Below, piece by piece: positions 24,139 to 32,947 of a stretch of 64,000 bases of DNA. The stretch is from contig NZ_JAVHXC010000001.1 in NCBI RefSeq assembly GCF_032248695.1, positions 662,912-726,911 on the forward strand. Direction: 5' to 3'. How positions within the stretch are numbered: the first letter of the stretch is position 1; each line of letters begins with the position of its first letter. A program made the position numbers and the translations under genes. Source of the stretch: Dietzia sp032248695. Its GTDB lineage: Bacteria; Actinomycetota; Actinomycetes; Mycobacteriales; Mycobacteriaceae. Below the pieces are notes generated by a model that did no database searches, was not told the origin of the DNA, and saw nothing but the letters and a program-made list of their open reading frames with translations.

Positions 24139-24188
24139 AACGCCCGGGCGTGACGCTCCGCCGCCCACTCGCGGGGCGGTCGGTGTGT

Positions 24189-24194
24189 TAATAT
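24189..24194 (+). promoter_or_regulatory. -10 element of greA
   Basis: TAATAT, an excellent -10 in this GC-rich context; the -35 is poor. TSS expected near 24200, only a few bases before a full terminator hairpin. Confidence 0.6.
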
Positions 24195-24205
24195 CGACGC
24201 TTCAG

Positions 24206-24238
24206 CACGGCTCCCTTCGCGCGGGGCCGTGTTTTTCT
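24206..24238 (+). terminator. intrinsic terminator inside the greA leader
   Basis: CACGGCTCCC pairs with GGGGCCGTG (9 pairs, one G-U), and TTTTTCTT follows at 24232. It is the most canonical intrinsic terminator in the window, yet it lies between the predicted greA promoter and the greA start codon, with 42 bases from the T-run to the ATG. Confidence 0.8.
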
Positions 24239-24272
24239 TAGTTCACGCACGCGAACAGATTGGAGTGCGCTC

Positions 24273-24770
24273 ATGGCGAACGACACCCAGGTCCACTGGC
24301 TGACCCAGGACTCGTACGACCGCCTCATGGCCGAGAAGGAGGCGCTGATCGCCAACCGTCCGGTCATCGCCGCCGAGATCAACGAGCGGCGCGAGGAGGG
24401 CGACCTCAAGGAGAACGCCGGCTACCACGCCGCGCGCGAGCAGCAGGGCCAGGAGGAGGCGCGGATCCGCACGATCGACGACCTGCTGGCCAACGCCCAG
24501 GTCGGCGAGACGCCCACCGAGTCCGGCGTCGCGCTCATCGGCTCCGTCGTCCGCGCCTACTACAACGGCAACGAGGACACCAAGGAGACCTTCCTCATCG
24601 GTACCCGCGGCGAGGGCTCCGGCAAGGACGACCTCGAGATCTACTCGCCCGACTCGCCCCTGGGCAAGGCCGTCCTGGGCGCGAAGAACGGTGAGACCCG
24701 CGAGTACACCGCGCCCAACGGCAAGACCGTCAAGGTGACCATCGTGACCGCGGAGCCGTACCAGAGCTGA
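24273..24770 (+). CDS. greA: transcription elongation factor GreA
   Basis: A 165-residue factor that stimulates transcript cleavage in backtracked RNA polymerase. The N-terminal coiled coil carries the acidic tip in REEGDLKENAGYHAAREQQ (about residues 42-60), and the C-terminal FKBP-like domain contains VALIGSVV and DSPLGKAVLGAKNGE. GGAG stands before the ATG. The leader contains a terminator that may limit its expression. Confidence 0.96.
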   Translation: MANDTQVHWLTQDSYDRLMAEKEALIANRPVIAAEINERREEGDLKENAGYHAAREQQGQEEARIRTIDDLLANAQVGETPTESGVALIGSVVRAYYNGNEDTKETFLIGTRGEGSGKDDLEIYSPDSPLGKAVLGAKNGETREYTAPNGKTVKVTIVTAEPYQS

Positions 24771-24862
24771 CCTGCTCCGTGGCGACCCCGGTGGTAGGTT
24801 CTTCACGAATGTCGGGTCGCCCAGACGTGCCCGAATCAGCGCCGGCGTAGCAGGAGTTCCAC

Positions 24863-27145
24863 GTGTCAGACGGTTCCCAGGACAGGCCCCACGGCCCTGC
24901 CCCGACGATCGAGGCGGCCGCAGCGAGGGTCCTGGGTCCGGCACTCCGGACCGGCCAGTCGCCGTTCGAGGACGACCTCTACACCTGGACCCCGGAGGTC
25001 GCGGAGGAGCTCGCCCGCCGCCTGGACGCCGACCCCGCGGACGACGCGGGCGGCACCGGCGGCGGGCCGGGCTCCGGGCTGCCCACCGGCGGGTCCGCGG
25101 CCCCCGGTTCGACCCGCTCCCCAGTGATGCAGGCGCTGCACGACCAGCTCGAGGGCGCTCCGCGGCCGGTGATCCTGCTGGCCGCGGAGCTGCTCTACAT
25201 CCAGCAGCTCCCGCTCTCCACCGTCACGGCGCGCCTCAAGCGGGGGCGTGTCCGTGACGTCCTGTCCTGGATGGACGAGGCCCCGCAGATCCCCGCCGAC
25301 CTCGACGAGGTGCTCACCGAGAAGGGCCCGCTCACCGGCGGGTTGGGCTTCAACGTGCAGATGCGCGAGCACCTGCGCTGGCTGTGCTCGTTCATCGTCC
25401 ACTGGGCCGAGCTCGACGCCTCGGTCCGCGACGCCGCCCTGTCCGACCCGTGGGAGTTCCAGCGGGCCGCCCGCTCGACGCCCGGGGACTGGCGGGCCAT
25501 CCGCTACAGCCTCCAGTACCTGGTGTGGCCCGGCTACTTCCAGCCGATCGTCAAGCACGAGCACAAGACCCGCATCCGCGACGCGTTCGCCGACCTCATC
25601 GGCGGCCCCTCCGGGATCGACGAGCTGGACATCGACCAGGACCTGCACCGCATCTCCGAGGTCCTGTCCGCGCAGCTCGGGCAGCCCGTCGACTGGTACC
25701 GCGGATCCGTGGCCAACCAGTGGCAGCGGCACCGCGACGACCACTCGCGCCGCGCCTGGCTCGTGCGCCCCGGCCGCGGCGGCGTCGGCCAGTCGGGCCA
25801 GTGGGTCGCGCAGAACCGCATCGCCCTGCCCGCCTCGCACCTGCCGCGCATCCCCGCGCACGCCAGTCGGCTCGAGGTCTCCCAGGCCGTCGAACAGGGC
25901 TACCCGCACCTGGACTACCAGGCCCGGTTCCAGCTCACCGCGGAGCTGCACACGTTCCTGTCCCGGATGAGCCCGCAGGACGTGGTGGCCACCGTCGCCG
26001 ACGCGAAACTGCACCTCGGCACGCTCACGGACGACCTCGGTTACGTGGACGACGGCGGGCAGCAGCTCGAACGGTCCGTCCTGTGGAGCGCGGTGACCCT
26101 CGACCTGGAGTCGCTGCCCAGTCCCCTGTCCGAGCTGATCGGCGAGCCCGGCACGGTCGTGGACCTCACCGACGGTCTCGACGCGCTGCTGTCTGCCATG
26201 CACCCCGGCCGTCACTCCGCGGAGTCGCAGGTCGCCGAGGCCCCGGCCGCTGGCGCTGTGCCCACCCTGCCCGAGGTCACCGACGAGCTGGCCGACGGCC
26301 TCCACATGCCGCGCGAGGAGCTCCAGGAGATCGTCGACACGCTGCAGCAGCGTCAGCAGATCGTCTTCTACGGCCCGCCCGGCACCGGCAAGACGTACCT
26401 CGCCCAGGAGCTCGCCCGGTTCCTCGCCGGCCCCGACGACCCGAGCCGCGTCCAGCTGGTGCAGTTCCATCCCAGTTACGCCTACGAGGACTTCTTCGAG
26501 GGCTACCGGCCGACCCTCACCGAGTCCGGTCAGCCCGGCTTCGCGCTGCAGGCGGGCCCGCTGCGCAGGCAGGCCGCCCGGGCCACCTCCGAGTCCGGCC
26601 GCGAGCACCCGAGCTTCCTCATCATCGACGAGATGAACCGCGCCGACCTCGCGCGCGTGTTCGGCGAGATGTACTTCCTGCTCGAGTACCGCGACCGCAC
26701 CGTCCTGCCGCAGTACTCCCCCGACACGTCGTTCCGGCTGCCGCGCAATCTGTTCATCATCGGGACCATGAACACCGCCGACCGCTCGATCGCCATGGTC
26801 GACGCCGCCATCCGCCGCCGCTTCGCGTTCATGGAACTGCACCCCGACACCCCGCCGGTCGCGGGTGTCCTCCGCCGGCACCTCGAGGCGCGAGGGGCCG
26901 GTTCCGAACCGGCGGAGCTGCTCGAGGCCCTCAACTCGGAGATCGACGACTCCGACCGCGACCTGCGGATCGGCCCGTCGTACTTCATGAAGGACCAGGC
27001 CACCGAGCCCGGCGGACTCGAGGCGATCTGGCGATTCGACCTGTTGCCCCTGCTCGAGGAGCACTACTACGGCCGGCTCACCCGCGCCGAGGTCCACGAA
27101 CGCTTCGGCCTGGCGGCACTGCGCCGCAAGATCGGGCGGGCGTGA
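24863..27145 (+). CDS. McrB-like AAA+ GTPase
   Basis: A 760-residue protein. The C-terminal half is an McrB AAA+ motor: Walker A FYGPPGTGKTYLA near residue 503, FHPSYAYEDFFEGYRP, Walker B FLIIDEMNRAD, the GTP-specifying MNTADRS near residue 636, and DAAIRRRFAF. The first ~440 residues show a Gly/Pro-rich linker (about 56-85) and no recognised DNA-binding domain. In canonical systems the N-terminus reads methylated DNA. GTG start with GGAG; the stop overlaps the McrC-like gene as GTGA. Target unknown. Confidence 0.9.
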   Translation: MSDGSQDRPHGPAPTIEAAAARVLGPALRTGQSPFEDDLYTWTPEVAEELARRLDADPADDAGGTGGGPGSGLPTGGSAAPGSTRSPVMQALHDQLEGAPRPVILLAAELLYIQQLPLSTVTARLKRGRVRDVLSWMDEAPQIPADLDEVLTEKGPLTGGLGFNVQMREHLRWLCSFIVHWAELDASVRDAALSDPWEFQRAARSTPGDWRAIRYSLQYLVWPGYFQPIVKHEHKTRIRDAFADLIGGPSGIDELDIDQDLHRISEVLSAQLGQPVDWYRGSVANQWQRHRDDHSRRAWLVRPGRGGVGQSGQWVAQNRIALPASHLPRIPAHASRLEVSQAVEQGYPHLDYQARFQLTAELHTFLSRMSPQDVVATVADAKLHLGTLTDDLGYVDDGGQQLERSVLWSAVTLDLESLPSPLSELIGEPGTVVDLTDGLDALLSAMHPGRHSAESQVAEAPAAGAVPTLPEVTDELADGLHMPREELQEIVDTLQQRQQIVFYGPPGTGKTYLAQELARFLAGPDDPSRVQLVQFHPSYAYEDFFEGYRPTLTESGQPGFALQAGPLRRQAARATSESGREHPSFLIIDEMNRADLARVFGEMYFLLEYRDRTVLPQYSPDTSFRLPRNLFIIGTMNTADRSIAMVDAAIRRRFAFMELHPDTPPVAGVLRRHLEARGAGSEPAELLEALNSEIDDSDRDLRIGPSYFMKDQATEPGGLEAIWRFDLLPLLEEHYYGRLTRAEVHERFGLAALRRKIGRA

Positions 27146-28461
27146 CCACGACCTCGACGGGTCCGGGGTCCTCACAGCTGATGGCCCTGGAGTTCGACGA
27201 GTTCGACCGCCGCGGCCGGCTCGTCACCCTGAGCTGGGAGGGCGCACAGCACCTGTCGCAGACCGGCCTGGTGGAGGTCCTGCCCGCCGGCCGCGACACG
27301 TGGCGGCTCATCCCCAGCGGCGCGGTGGGCTCGGTGCGGGTCGAGGGCCTGTCCGTGCGGGTGCTGCCGGCCGCCAGCCTCGGTCTCACCCAGTTGTTCT
27401 TCCTGCTCGACCACGCGGCCGACGACGCGTTCCTGTCCTCGGCCGTCCAGGCGCGGGACGACGACGAGCTGTGGTCCTCCGTCGCCGAGTCGATGGCCCG
27501 GTTGGCGCACCAGGCCCTGTCCGCGGGACTGCTGCGCGGGTACCGGCGGGTCGACGAGGCGCTGACCACCGTCCGCGGCCGGATCCGGCTGGGCGATCAG
27601 ATCCGCCGACACCCGGGGATGACCATCCCGCTGGAGGTCACCTACTCGGAGTTCACGCCGGACATCGCCGAGAACCGCATCCTGCGCACGGCCGCGCACC
27701 GCCTGCAGTTCCTGCCGGAGCTACCGGACGCGACCCGCCGCCGGCTCGCGATGGTCGACGCGCGCCTGTCCGACGCCTCGCTCATCGGCCAGAGGGCGCC
27801 CGTGCCTTCGTGGACGCCGAGCCGGCTCAACGCCCGGTTCCAGGACGCCCTCGCGCTCGCGGACCGCATCGTGCGGCGCATCTCCGTCGAGGTCGAGGAC
27901 GGTCACGCCGCGTCGGCCGCGTTCGTCACCGAGATGCCGGCGCTGTTCGAACGCTACGTGGAGGCGGAACTGACCGCCGCCCTCGACGGGCGGGGCGGCC
28001 GGCTCCTGCACAACCCCGTCGTCAACCTGGACTCCGGCACCGAGGCCGACGGCGACGCCCCGTCCGGTCGGCACCGCGCCCCCGCCGGCGACGGTGACCA
28101 CATCTCCGTGCGCACCGGGTTGGTGTACGAGGTCGACGGCGAGCCGCTCACCACCTTCGTCCCGACCTACCCCACGGACCGACGGGCACGGGCGGCCGAG
28201 CACTACCGCCTGCTGGCCGCCTGCACGGCGCTCGGCGTGGACCGTGCGTACCTGGTGTACCCCGCCCAGCGCCGCGACGACTCCCCGCAGCCGCGGCGGA
28301 TCGTCCACACCGACATCTCGATCGTCGAGTACCCCGTCGACCTGTCCGGAGGCCCGGCGGACAGCCGCCGGGCTATCGTCGAGTTGGCCGAGCACGCCCG
28401 CACGTTGGCCTGCACACCCGCCGCCCGCCACCGCACGGAAGGGAGACGACACGCCCGATGA
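27142..28461 (+). CDS. McrC-like protein with apparently degenerate nuclease site
   Basis: A 439-residue McrC-family partner. The N-terminal barrel (VTLSWEGAQHLSQTGLVEVLP) and the GYRRVDEALTTVRGRIRLGDQIRR segment match McrC. The C-terminal domain should carry D...DxK of the PD-(D/E)XK fold, before the YQxLxAYxxALG helix. Here the helix is HYRLLAACTALG, but the DAK position reads VPT (EPLTTFVPTY, about residue 338). The putative first Asp remains in GDHISV. The complex may therefore bind and move on DNA without cutting it, or use other residues. The GTG start overlaps McrB; the longer open frame upstream is its shadow. Confidence 0.85.
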   Translation: MTTTSTGPGSSQLMALEFDEFDRRGRLVTLSWEGAQHLSQTGLVEVLPAGRDTWRLIPSGAVGSVRVEGLSVRVLPAASLGLTQLFFLLDHAADDAFLSSAVQARDDDELWSSVAESMARLAHQALSAGLLRGYRRVDEALTTVRGRIRLGDQIRRHPGMTIPLEVTYSEFTPDIAENRILRTAAHRLQFLPELPDATRRRLAMVDARLSDASLIGQRAPVPSWTPSRLNARFQDALALADRIVRRISVEVEDGHAASAAFVTEMPALFERYVEAELTAALDGRGGRLLHNPVVNLDSGTEADGDAPSGRHRAPAGDGDHISVRTGLVYEVDGEPLTTFVPTYPTDRRARAAEHYRLLAACTALGVDRAYLVYPAQRRDDSPQPRRIVHTDISIVEYPVDLSGGPADSRRAIVELAEHARTLACTPAARHRTEGRRHAR

Positions 28462-29660
28462 GCGACGCCGACGATCCCGCCCGCAGCAGACTCCTGGTGA
28501 GCCTCGCTCTGGCCACGGTGGGGACGGTCGGCGCCTATCGCGGCGCGTACGAGGTGCTGGCGCAGCAGGCGAAGATCGCGCGCCGCGTCATCCCCAAGCC
28601 GACCGCGCGGCCCTACGACGGGGACGGGCTGTACCGGCCGGGCGCGGCGTCCCCGGACCCGTGGCGTCCCGGCCTCGCGTACGACGTGCACATGATGGTC
28701 TTCGGCGACTCGCTCGCGGCGGGCCTGGGGGCCGACTCCCCCGACGAGCTCCCCGGGGTCCTGCTGGCGAGGGGCCTGGCCGAGGAGTCCGGCTGGAACG
28801 TGCGGCTGAGCATCAAGGCGATCGTCGGCGCCACGTCCAAGGGCCTGGCCGGGCAGATCGAGGCCATGCAGGTCGCCCACGGCAGACCGGACATCTCCGT
28901 CATCCTCATCGGCGGCAACGACATCACCTCCCGCAACGCCATCGGCCCCTCGGCCCGCCGCGTCGGTGACGCCGTGCAGGCCCTGCGCGAGGGCGGCTCC
29001 CACGTCGTGGTGGGTACGTGTCCGGACCTGGGCATCATCAAGCCGGTGCCCCAGCCGCTGCGCTCGGTCATGGCCACACTGAGCCGCCGACTGGCCGCCG
29101 CGCAGACGGTCCAGGTGCGCAGGGCCGGCGGGGTCCCCGTGTCGCTGGCCGAGACGCTGGCGCCGGAGTTCCACCGCCGCGGTGAGAGCCTGTTCTCCCC
29201 CGACCGGTTCCACCCCAACTCCGCCGGGTACGAACTCGCCGCCGGCCTGCTGCTGCCCGCGGTGTGCGTGGCTCTGGGCGTGTGGGACGAGGCTCCCCGG
29301 GAGCAGGCGCCGCACGACGCCGCCGAGGCCGCCGAGTCGCTCGAGGCGGCGGAGGACGCCGCCGAGGCCGTCGGACCCAGCGACCCCGCCGCGCCCGCGG
29401 AGTCCGGCGAGCACCGTGAGTCCGTGGTCGCCCGCCTCACCAAGCGCCTCACCGACTTCGTGCGCACCCACGAGGGCGGGGACCGCGCGGGCGAGGATGA
29501 GAACGCGTTCCTGCATAATGGAGACGTGGACGGTGATCCGGAGAGCACGGGGGACGCCCGCGAAGCCGCGGACACCCTCCGCCGCCGGAGCCGGATCCTC
29601 CGGTTGGCACGACCGACCCGGGACGACCCCCGCCCGGACGACCGCCCCGACCCCAGCTGA
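28458..29660 (+). CDS. SGNH/GDSL hydrolase (Rv1075c-like)
   Basis: A 400-residue esterase. An N-terminal hydrophobic anchor (LLVSLALATVGTVGAY) precedes the SGNH core: block I VFGDSLAAGLG near residue 78 (nucleophile Ser), block III ILIGGNDIT, and block V DRFHPNSAGYE (catalytic Asp/His). A ~130-residue acidic, Ala-rich C-terminal tail follows with no recognised domain. ATGA overlap with the McrC-like gene and position before the thiolase match Rv1075c-Rv1074c in M. tuberculosis. Confidence 0.88.
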   Translation: MSDADDPARSRLLVSLALATVGTVGAYRGAYEVLAQQAKIARRVIPKPTARPYDGDGLYRPGAASPDPWRPGLAYDVHMMVFGDSLAAGLGADSPDELPGVLLARGLAEESGWNVRLSIKAIVGATSKGLAGQIEAMQVAHGRPDISVILIGGNDITSRNAIGPSARRVGDAVQALREGGSHVVVGTCPDLGIIKPVPQPLRSVMATLSRRLAAAQTVQVRRAGGVPVSLAETLAPEFHRRGESLFSPDRFHPNSAGYELAAGLLLPAVCVALGVWDEAPREQAPHDAAEAAESLEAAEDAAEAVGPSDPAAPAESGEHRESVVARLTKRLTDFVRTHEGGDRAGEDENAFLHNGDVDGDPESTGDAREAADTLRRRSRILRLARPTRDDPRPDDRPDPS

Positions 29661-29706
29661 CCCTCATCTGCATACAGAGCACCCACCAGAAACAAAGGAG
29701 CCTTCC

Positions 29707-30927
29707 ATGCCGGAAGCCGTGATCGTCTCGTACGCCCGTTCCCCGATCGGGCGCGCCAACAAGGGATCCCTCGTGGGCATCCGCTCCGACGACCTCACCG
29801 CCCAGATGGTCAAGGCCGCCCTGGACAAGGTCCCCGCGCTCGACCCCACCCAGGTGGACGACCTCATGCTGGGCAACGGCCTGCCCGGTGGCCAGCAGGG
29901 CTTCAACATGGCCCGCGTCGTCTCCGTCCTCGCGGGCCTGGACACCGTCCCGGGCACCACCGTGAACCGCTACTGCTCCTCCTCGCTGCAGACGACCCGT
30001 ATGGCGCTGCACGCCATCAAGGCCGGCGAGGGCGACGTCTTCATCTCGGCCGGCGTGGAGACCGTGTCCAACTTCGCGGCGGGCACCTCCGACCACATCC
30101 CGGACACCAAGAACCCCGCGTTCTTCGAGGCCATGGACATCACGGCCAAGCGCGCCGAGGGTGGCGCCGACACGTGGACCGACCCGCGTGAGAAGGGGCT
30201 GCTTCCCGACGTCTACATCCCCATGGGTCAGACCGCCGAGAACGTCGCCCAGATCACCGGCATCACCCGCGAGGAGCAGGACCGCTGGGGCGTGCGCTCC
30301 CAGAACCTCGCCGTGGCGGCCGTCGAGAGCGGCCACTACGCCAACGAGATCACCCCGGTCACCATGCCCGACGGCACCGTGGTGACCAAGGACGACGGCC
30401 CCCGCCCCGGCACGACCTACGAGAAGATCTCGCAGCTCAAGCCGGTGTTCCGTCCGGACGGCACCATCGCGGCCGGCAACTGCTGCCCGCTCAACGACGG
30501 CGCCGCCGCCCTGGTGATCATGAGCGACACCAAGGCCAAGGAGCTCGGCCTCACCCCGCTGGCCCGCATCGTCTCCACCGGCGTGTCCGGCCTGTCGCCC
30601 GAGATCATGGGCCTCGGCCCCGTCCAGGCGGTCAAGAACGCCCTGCGTTACGCCGGCAAGTCGATCTCGGACATCGACCTGTTCGAGATCAACGAGGCGT
30701 TCGCGGTCCAGGTCATCGGCTCGGCCCGTGAGCTCGGTATCGACGAGGACAAGCTCAACGTCAACGGTGGCGCGATCGCGCTTGGACACCCCTTCGGTAT
30801 GACGGGCGCCCGCATCACCGCGTCGCTCATCAACAACCTCCAGGCCAAGGACAAGCAGTTCGGCATCGAGACCATGTGCGTCGGCGGCGGCCAGGGCATG
30901 GCGATGGTGCTCGAGCGCCTCAGCTGA
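29707..30927 (+). CDS. fadA: acetyl-CoA C-acetyltransferase / thiolase (FadA3-like)
   Basis: A 406-residue thiolase. The nucleophile cysteine is in VNRYCSSSLQTTRMA near residue 90; the second active-site motifs are NGGAIALGHPFGMTGAR and MCVGGGQGMAMVLE near the C-terminus. AAGGAG precedes ATG 29707. Ortholog of Rv1074c by order. Degradative thiolysis of 3-ketoacyl-CoA is the default role. Confidence 0.95.
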   Translation: MPEAVIVSYARSPIGRANKGSLVGIRSDDLTAQMVKAALDKVPALDPTQVDDLMLGNGLPGGQQGFNMARVVSVLAGLDTVPGTTVNRYCSSSLQTTRMALHAIKAGEGDVFISAGVETVSNFAAGTSDHIPDTKNPAFFEAMDITAKRAEGGADTWTDPREKGLLPDVYIPMGQTAENVAQITGITREEQDRWGVRSQNLAVAAVESGHYANEITPVTMPDGTVVTKDDGPRPGTTYEKISQLKPVFRPDGTIAAGNCCPLNDGAAALVIMSDTKAKELGLTPLARIVSTGVSGLSPEIMGLGPVQAVKNALRYAGKSISDIDLFEINEAFAVQVIGSARELGIDEDKLNVNGGAIALGHPFGMTGARITASLINNLQAKDKQFGIETMCVGGGQGMAMVLERLS

Positions 30928-30953
30928 TCCCACGCCCCTGACGGGGCAAGCAC

Positions 30954-30999
30954 GAGCGTCCCGGCCACGACCTCCTCGAGAGGCGTGGCCGGGACGCTC
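30954..30999 (+). terminator. terminator after the thiolase gene
   Basis: 16-bp arms at 30954-30969 and 30984-30999 with a 14-base loop, followed by TTCTCGTT. Confidence 0.85.
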
Positions 31000-31225
31000 T
31001 TCTCGTTGGCCAGGGGGCCGGGTCCGCTCCGGCAGGCGCCGTGGCCCCGCCCCGCATCCGGTCACCGCCCCGGCCGCAGCGACCGCAGTGGGCCACCTCC
31101 GCTGGCAGTCTGCGCGGCGGCATCGCGTCTCGCCCGGCGGCGTCGGTGAAACCGAGCACTCCCGCAGCGCGACTGCCGTGACTCACGCTGCCTCGCGGGC
31201 TTGTGCTGGCGCGGTGGTCCCTGGC

Positions 31226-31265
31226 GCCAGCACAACCGGGTCGGATCTGTGCATCTCGCCAGCGC
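31226..31265 (+). repeat. dispersed intergenic repeat, copy 1
   Basis: About 40 bases beginning GCCAGCACAA and ending TCGCCAGCGC. With single gaps it aligns to the reverse complement of 48480-48519 at roughly five matches in six. Both copies are intergenic and both are near a GGGGCAG/CTGCCCC element. Confidence 0.7.
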
Positions 31266-31442
31266 GGGTCACACGCGCAGCGCACCCAGGGGCAGATACG
31301 CTGCCCCGCTGCTCGGAAACGGGGCGCGACACGAGTCGGCACCGGCCTGCGCTGGCGGGCAGTTCGGCTGCGCTGCCGGGCTGCTTGGATGCGCTGTCCC
31401 GCTGCTCGGCTACGCAGCGCAATGCGGGGCGGCGCCGGCCAG

Positions 31443-31533
31443 TGCGGCCCGTGCGGCCCGAGCGGCCCGTGCGGCCCGAGCGGCCCGTGCGGCCCGAGCG
31501 GCTCATGCGGCCAGTGCGGCCCGTGCGGCCCGT
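31443..31533. repeat. 18-bp tandem array
   Basis: Units of GCGGCCCGTGCGGCCCGA repeated about five times with divergence at the right end. Non-coding context upstream of the secreted esterase. Confidence 0.75.
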
Positions 31534-31666
31534 GCCCCGCCGGCACACGAATGTTTTGGCGCCACTGGCCCACTTCACGCGATGGACGTCTGTCCAGGGC
31601 GGATCGCCCACTGTCGTACGCGGGCATTACTCTTTCCTCAGTTACCAGTCGTCACATCGGAGTCTC

Positions 31667-32839
31667 ATGCCCACCCTTTCATCGTCGTTCCGTCGCGCCG
31701 CGGGTGCTGGCGCGCTCGCCCTCGCCCTGGTCGCCGTCTCGGTCGCGCCCGCCACCGCGGAGGACGGTCGGTCCGGCTCGTCGTCTTCCGTGGGCGAGGT
31801 CGCGTTCGACGCGGTCTCCGGGAGCCTCGAGCAGCTCCCCGTCGGCTCGACCGCCGCGCTGCTCGGTTCCGTGGGATCGTCGGATGTCCCGATCGTCCCG
31901 ATGTCCGTGGAGGAGGTCGGCGTTCCGTCGGAGGTCGACCCGTCCATCACCGAGACGGAGTTCCTCGGGATCTCGCGCTATGACGGCCCGGGCGACGTGT
32001 ACGAGTACTGGTCGGTCCAGTCCGCAGCGATGCAGCGCGTGGTCACCGTCGAGGTGGTGCGCTCCCGCGGCGAGGGTGCCGCTCCGGTGATGTACATGCT
32101 CGACGGCGTCGGGGCGCCCGAGTACAGCACGGGCTGGAATCACGTCGCGGACATCCACGAGGTGATGGCGGACGAGAACGTCCACATCGTCAACCCGGCC
32201 GGCGCCTTCGCCTCCTTCTATTCGGACTGGGAGAAGGAGGACCCAGTCCTGGGTAACCACAAGTGGGAGACGTTCCTGACGGAGGAGCTGCCCGCGATCG
32301 TCGCCGCCGAGCTGGACACCAACGGTAGGTCGGCGATCGCCGGCAACTCCATGGGCGCCCAGGCCGCGATGCACCTGGCGGCCCAGCATCCGGACATCTA
32401 TGACGCCGTGATCGCCCTCAGCGGCAACTACTCGACGCTGGATCCGCTCGGCTACCAGACGGTACGCCTGAGCGTCGTAACCCGGGGCGGGGACCTCGAC
32501 AACATGTGGGGACCGCGCGGCAGCGAGCGGTGGCGTTACCACGACACGATCTCGCACCCGGAGAAGCTGCGGAACACGGCCGTGTACATGTCGGCCGGCA
32601 ACGGCGACATCGGGCCGGAGGACCCGGGCGAGTACGGCAGCGAGCAGCACGCCATGTGGTTCGGCATCGTGCTCGAGCGCGGCGTGAACGAGGCCACCAG
32701 GAAGTTCTCCCGGGCGTTGACCGACGCCGGGGTGACGCACCGCGCGGACTACGGCACCACCGGCCTGCACAACTGGGCGACCTTCATGCGGTACTTCGAC
32801 GACGGCTGGGAGTACATCAAGCCCGCCCTGCAGAACTGA
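31667..32839 (+). CDS. secreted alpha/beta hydrolase of the antigen 85 / mycolyltransferase type
   Basis: A 390-residue exported esterase. A signal peptide (MPTLSSSFRRAAGAGALALA then VAPATA) is followed by VMYMLDGVGAPEYSTGWNHV, the oxyanion region, the nucleophile elbow AGNSMGAQAAMHLAAQHP (serine about residue 228) and a late histidine in YGTTGLHNW. The LDG...W...SMG...HxW layout is that of corynebacterial mycolyltransferases. GGAG precedes ATG 31667; an upstream open frame has no ribosome site. Likely acts in the envelope on mycolates or other acyl esters. Confidence 0.85.
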   Translation: MPTLSSSFRRAAGAGALALALVAVSVAPATAEDGRSGSSSSVGEVAFDAVSGSLEQLPVGSTAALLGSVGSSDVPIVPMSVEEVGVPSEVDPSITETEFLGISRYDGPGDVYEYWSVQSAAMQRVVTVEVVRSRGEGAAPVMYMLDGVGAPEYSTGWNHVADIHEVMADENVHIVNPAGAFASFYSDWEKEDPVLGNHKWETFLTEELPAIVAAELDTNGRSAIAGNSMGAQAAMHLAAQHPDIYDAVIALSGNYSTLDPLGYQTVRLSVVTRGGDLDNMWGPRGSERWRYHDTISHPEKLRNTAVYMSAGNGDIGPEDPGEYGSEQHAMWFGIVLERGVNEATRKFSRALTDAGVTHRADYGTTGLHNWATFMRYFDDGWEYIKPALQN

Positions 32840-32856
32840 TCCCGGCCCCGCAGACG

Positions 32857-32898
32857 CCGACGGCCCCGGCTCCCTTCGAGGGGAGCCGGGGCCGTCGG
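32857..32898. terminator. terminator between esterase and Bax-inhibitor-like gene
   Basis: 18-bp perfect arms (32857-32874 and 32881-32898), loop TTCGAG, between convergent genes. Confidence 0.85.
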
Positions 32899-32947
32899 TC
32901 TTCCGGAGCCGGCCCGGTAAGTCAGGCCGGGCGGCGACTCGTGTCGG

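Larger units (their letters stand above)
31000..31666. other. long repeat-rich intergenic region
   Basis: About 670 bases without a gene I can support. It holds a dispersed repeat copy (31226-31265), an 18-bp tandem array (31443-31533), direct repeats of CCCGCTGCTCGG near 31310 and 31397, and the palindromic TGCTGGCG...CGCCAGCA at 31204-31232. Open frames crossing it are low-complexity and lack ribosome sites. Confidence 0.6.

Noticed and set aside
25384..27141. N-terminal extension of the McrC-like gene to 1025 residues
   Set aside because: The first 586 residues are Arg/Pro/Ala-rich shadow of McrB; the GTG at 27142 overlaps the McrB stop and begins the family homology.
31443..31533. Possible CRISPR array
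   Set aside because: Contiguous 18-bp tandem units without spacers and no cas genes.
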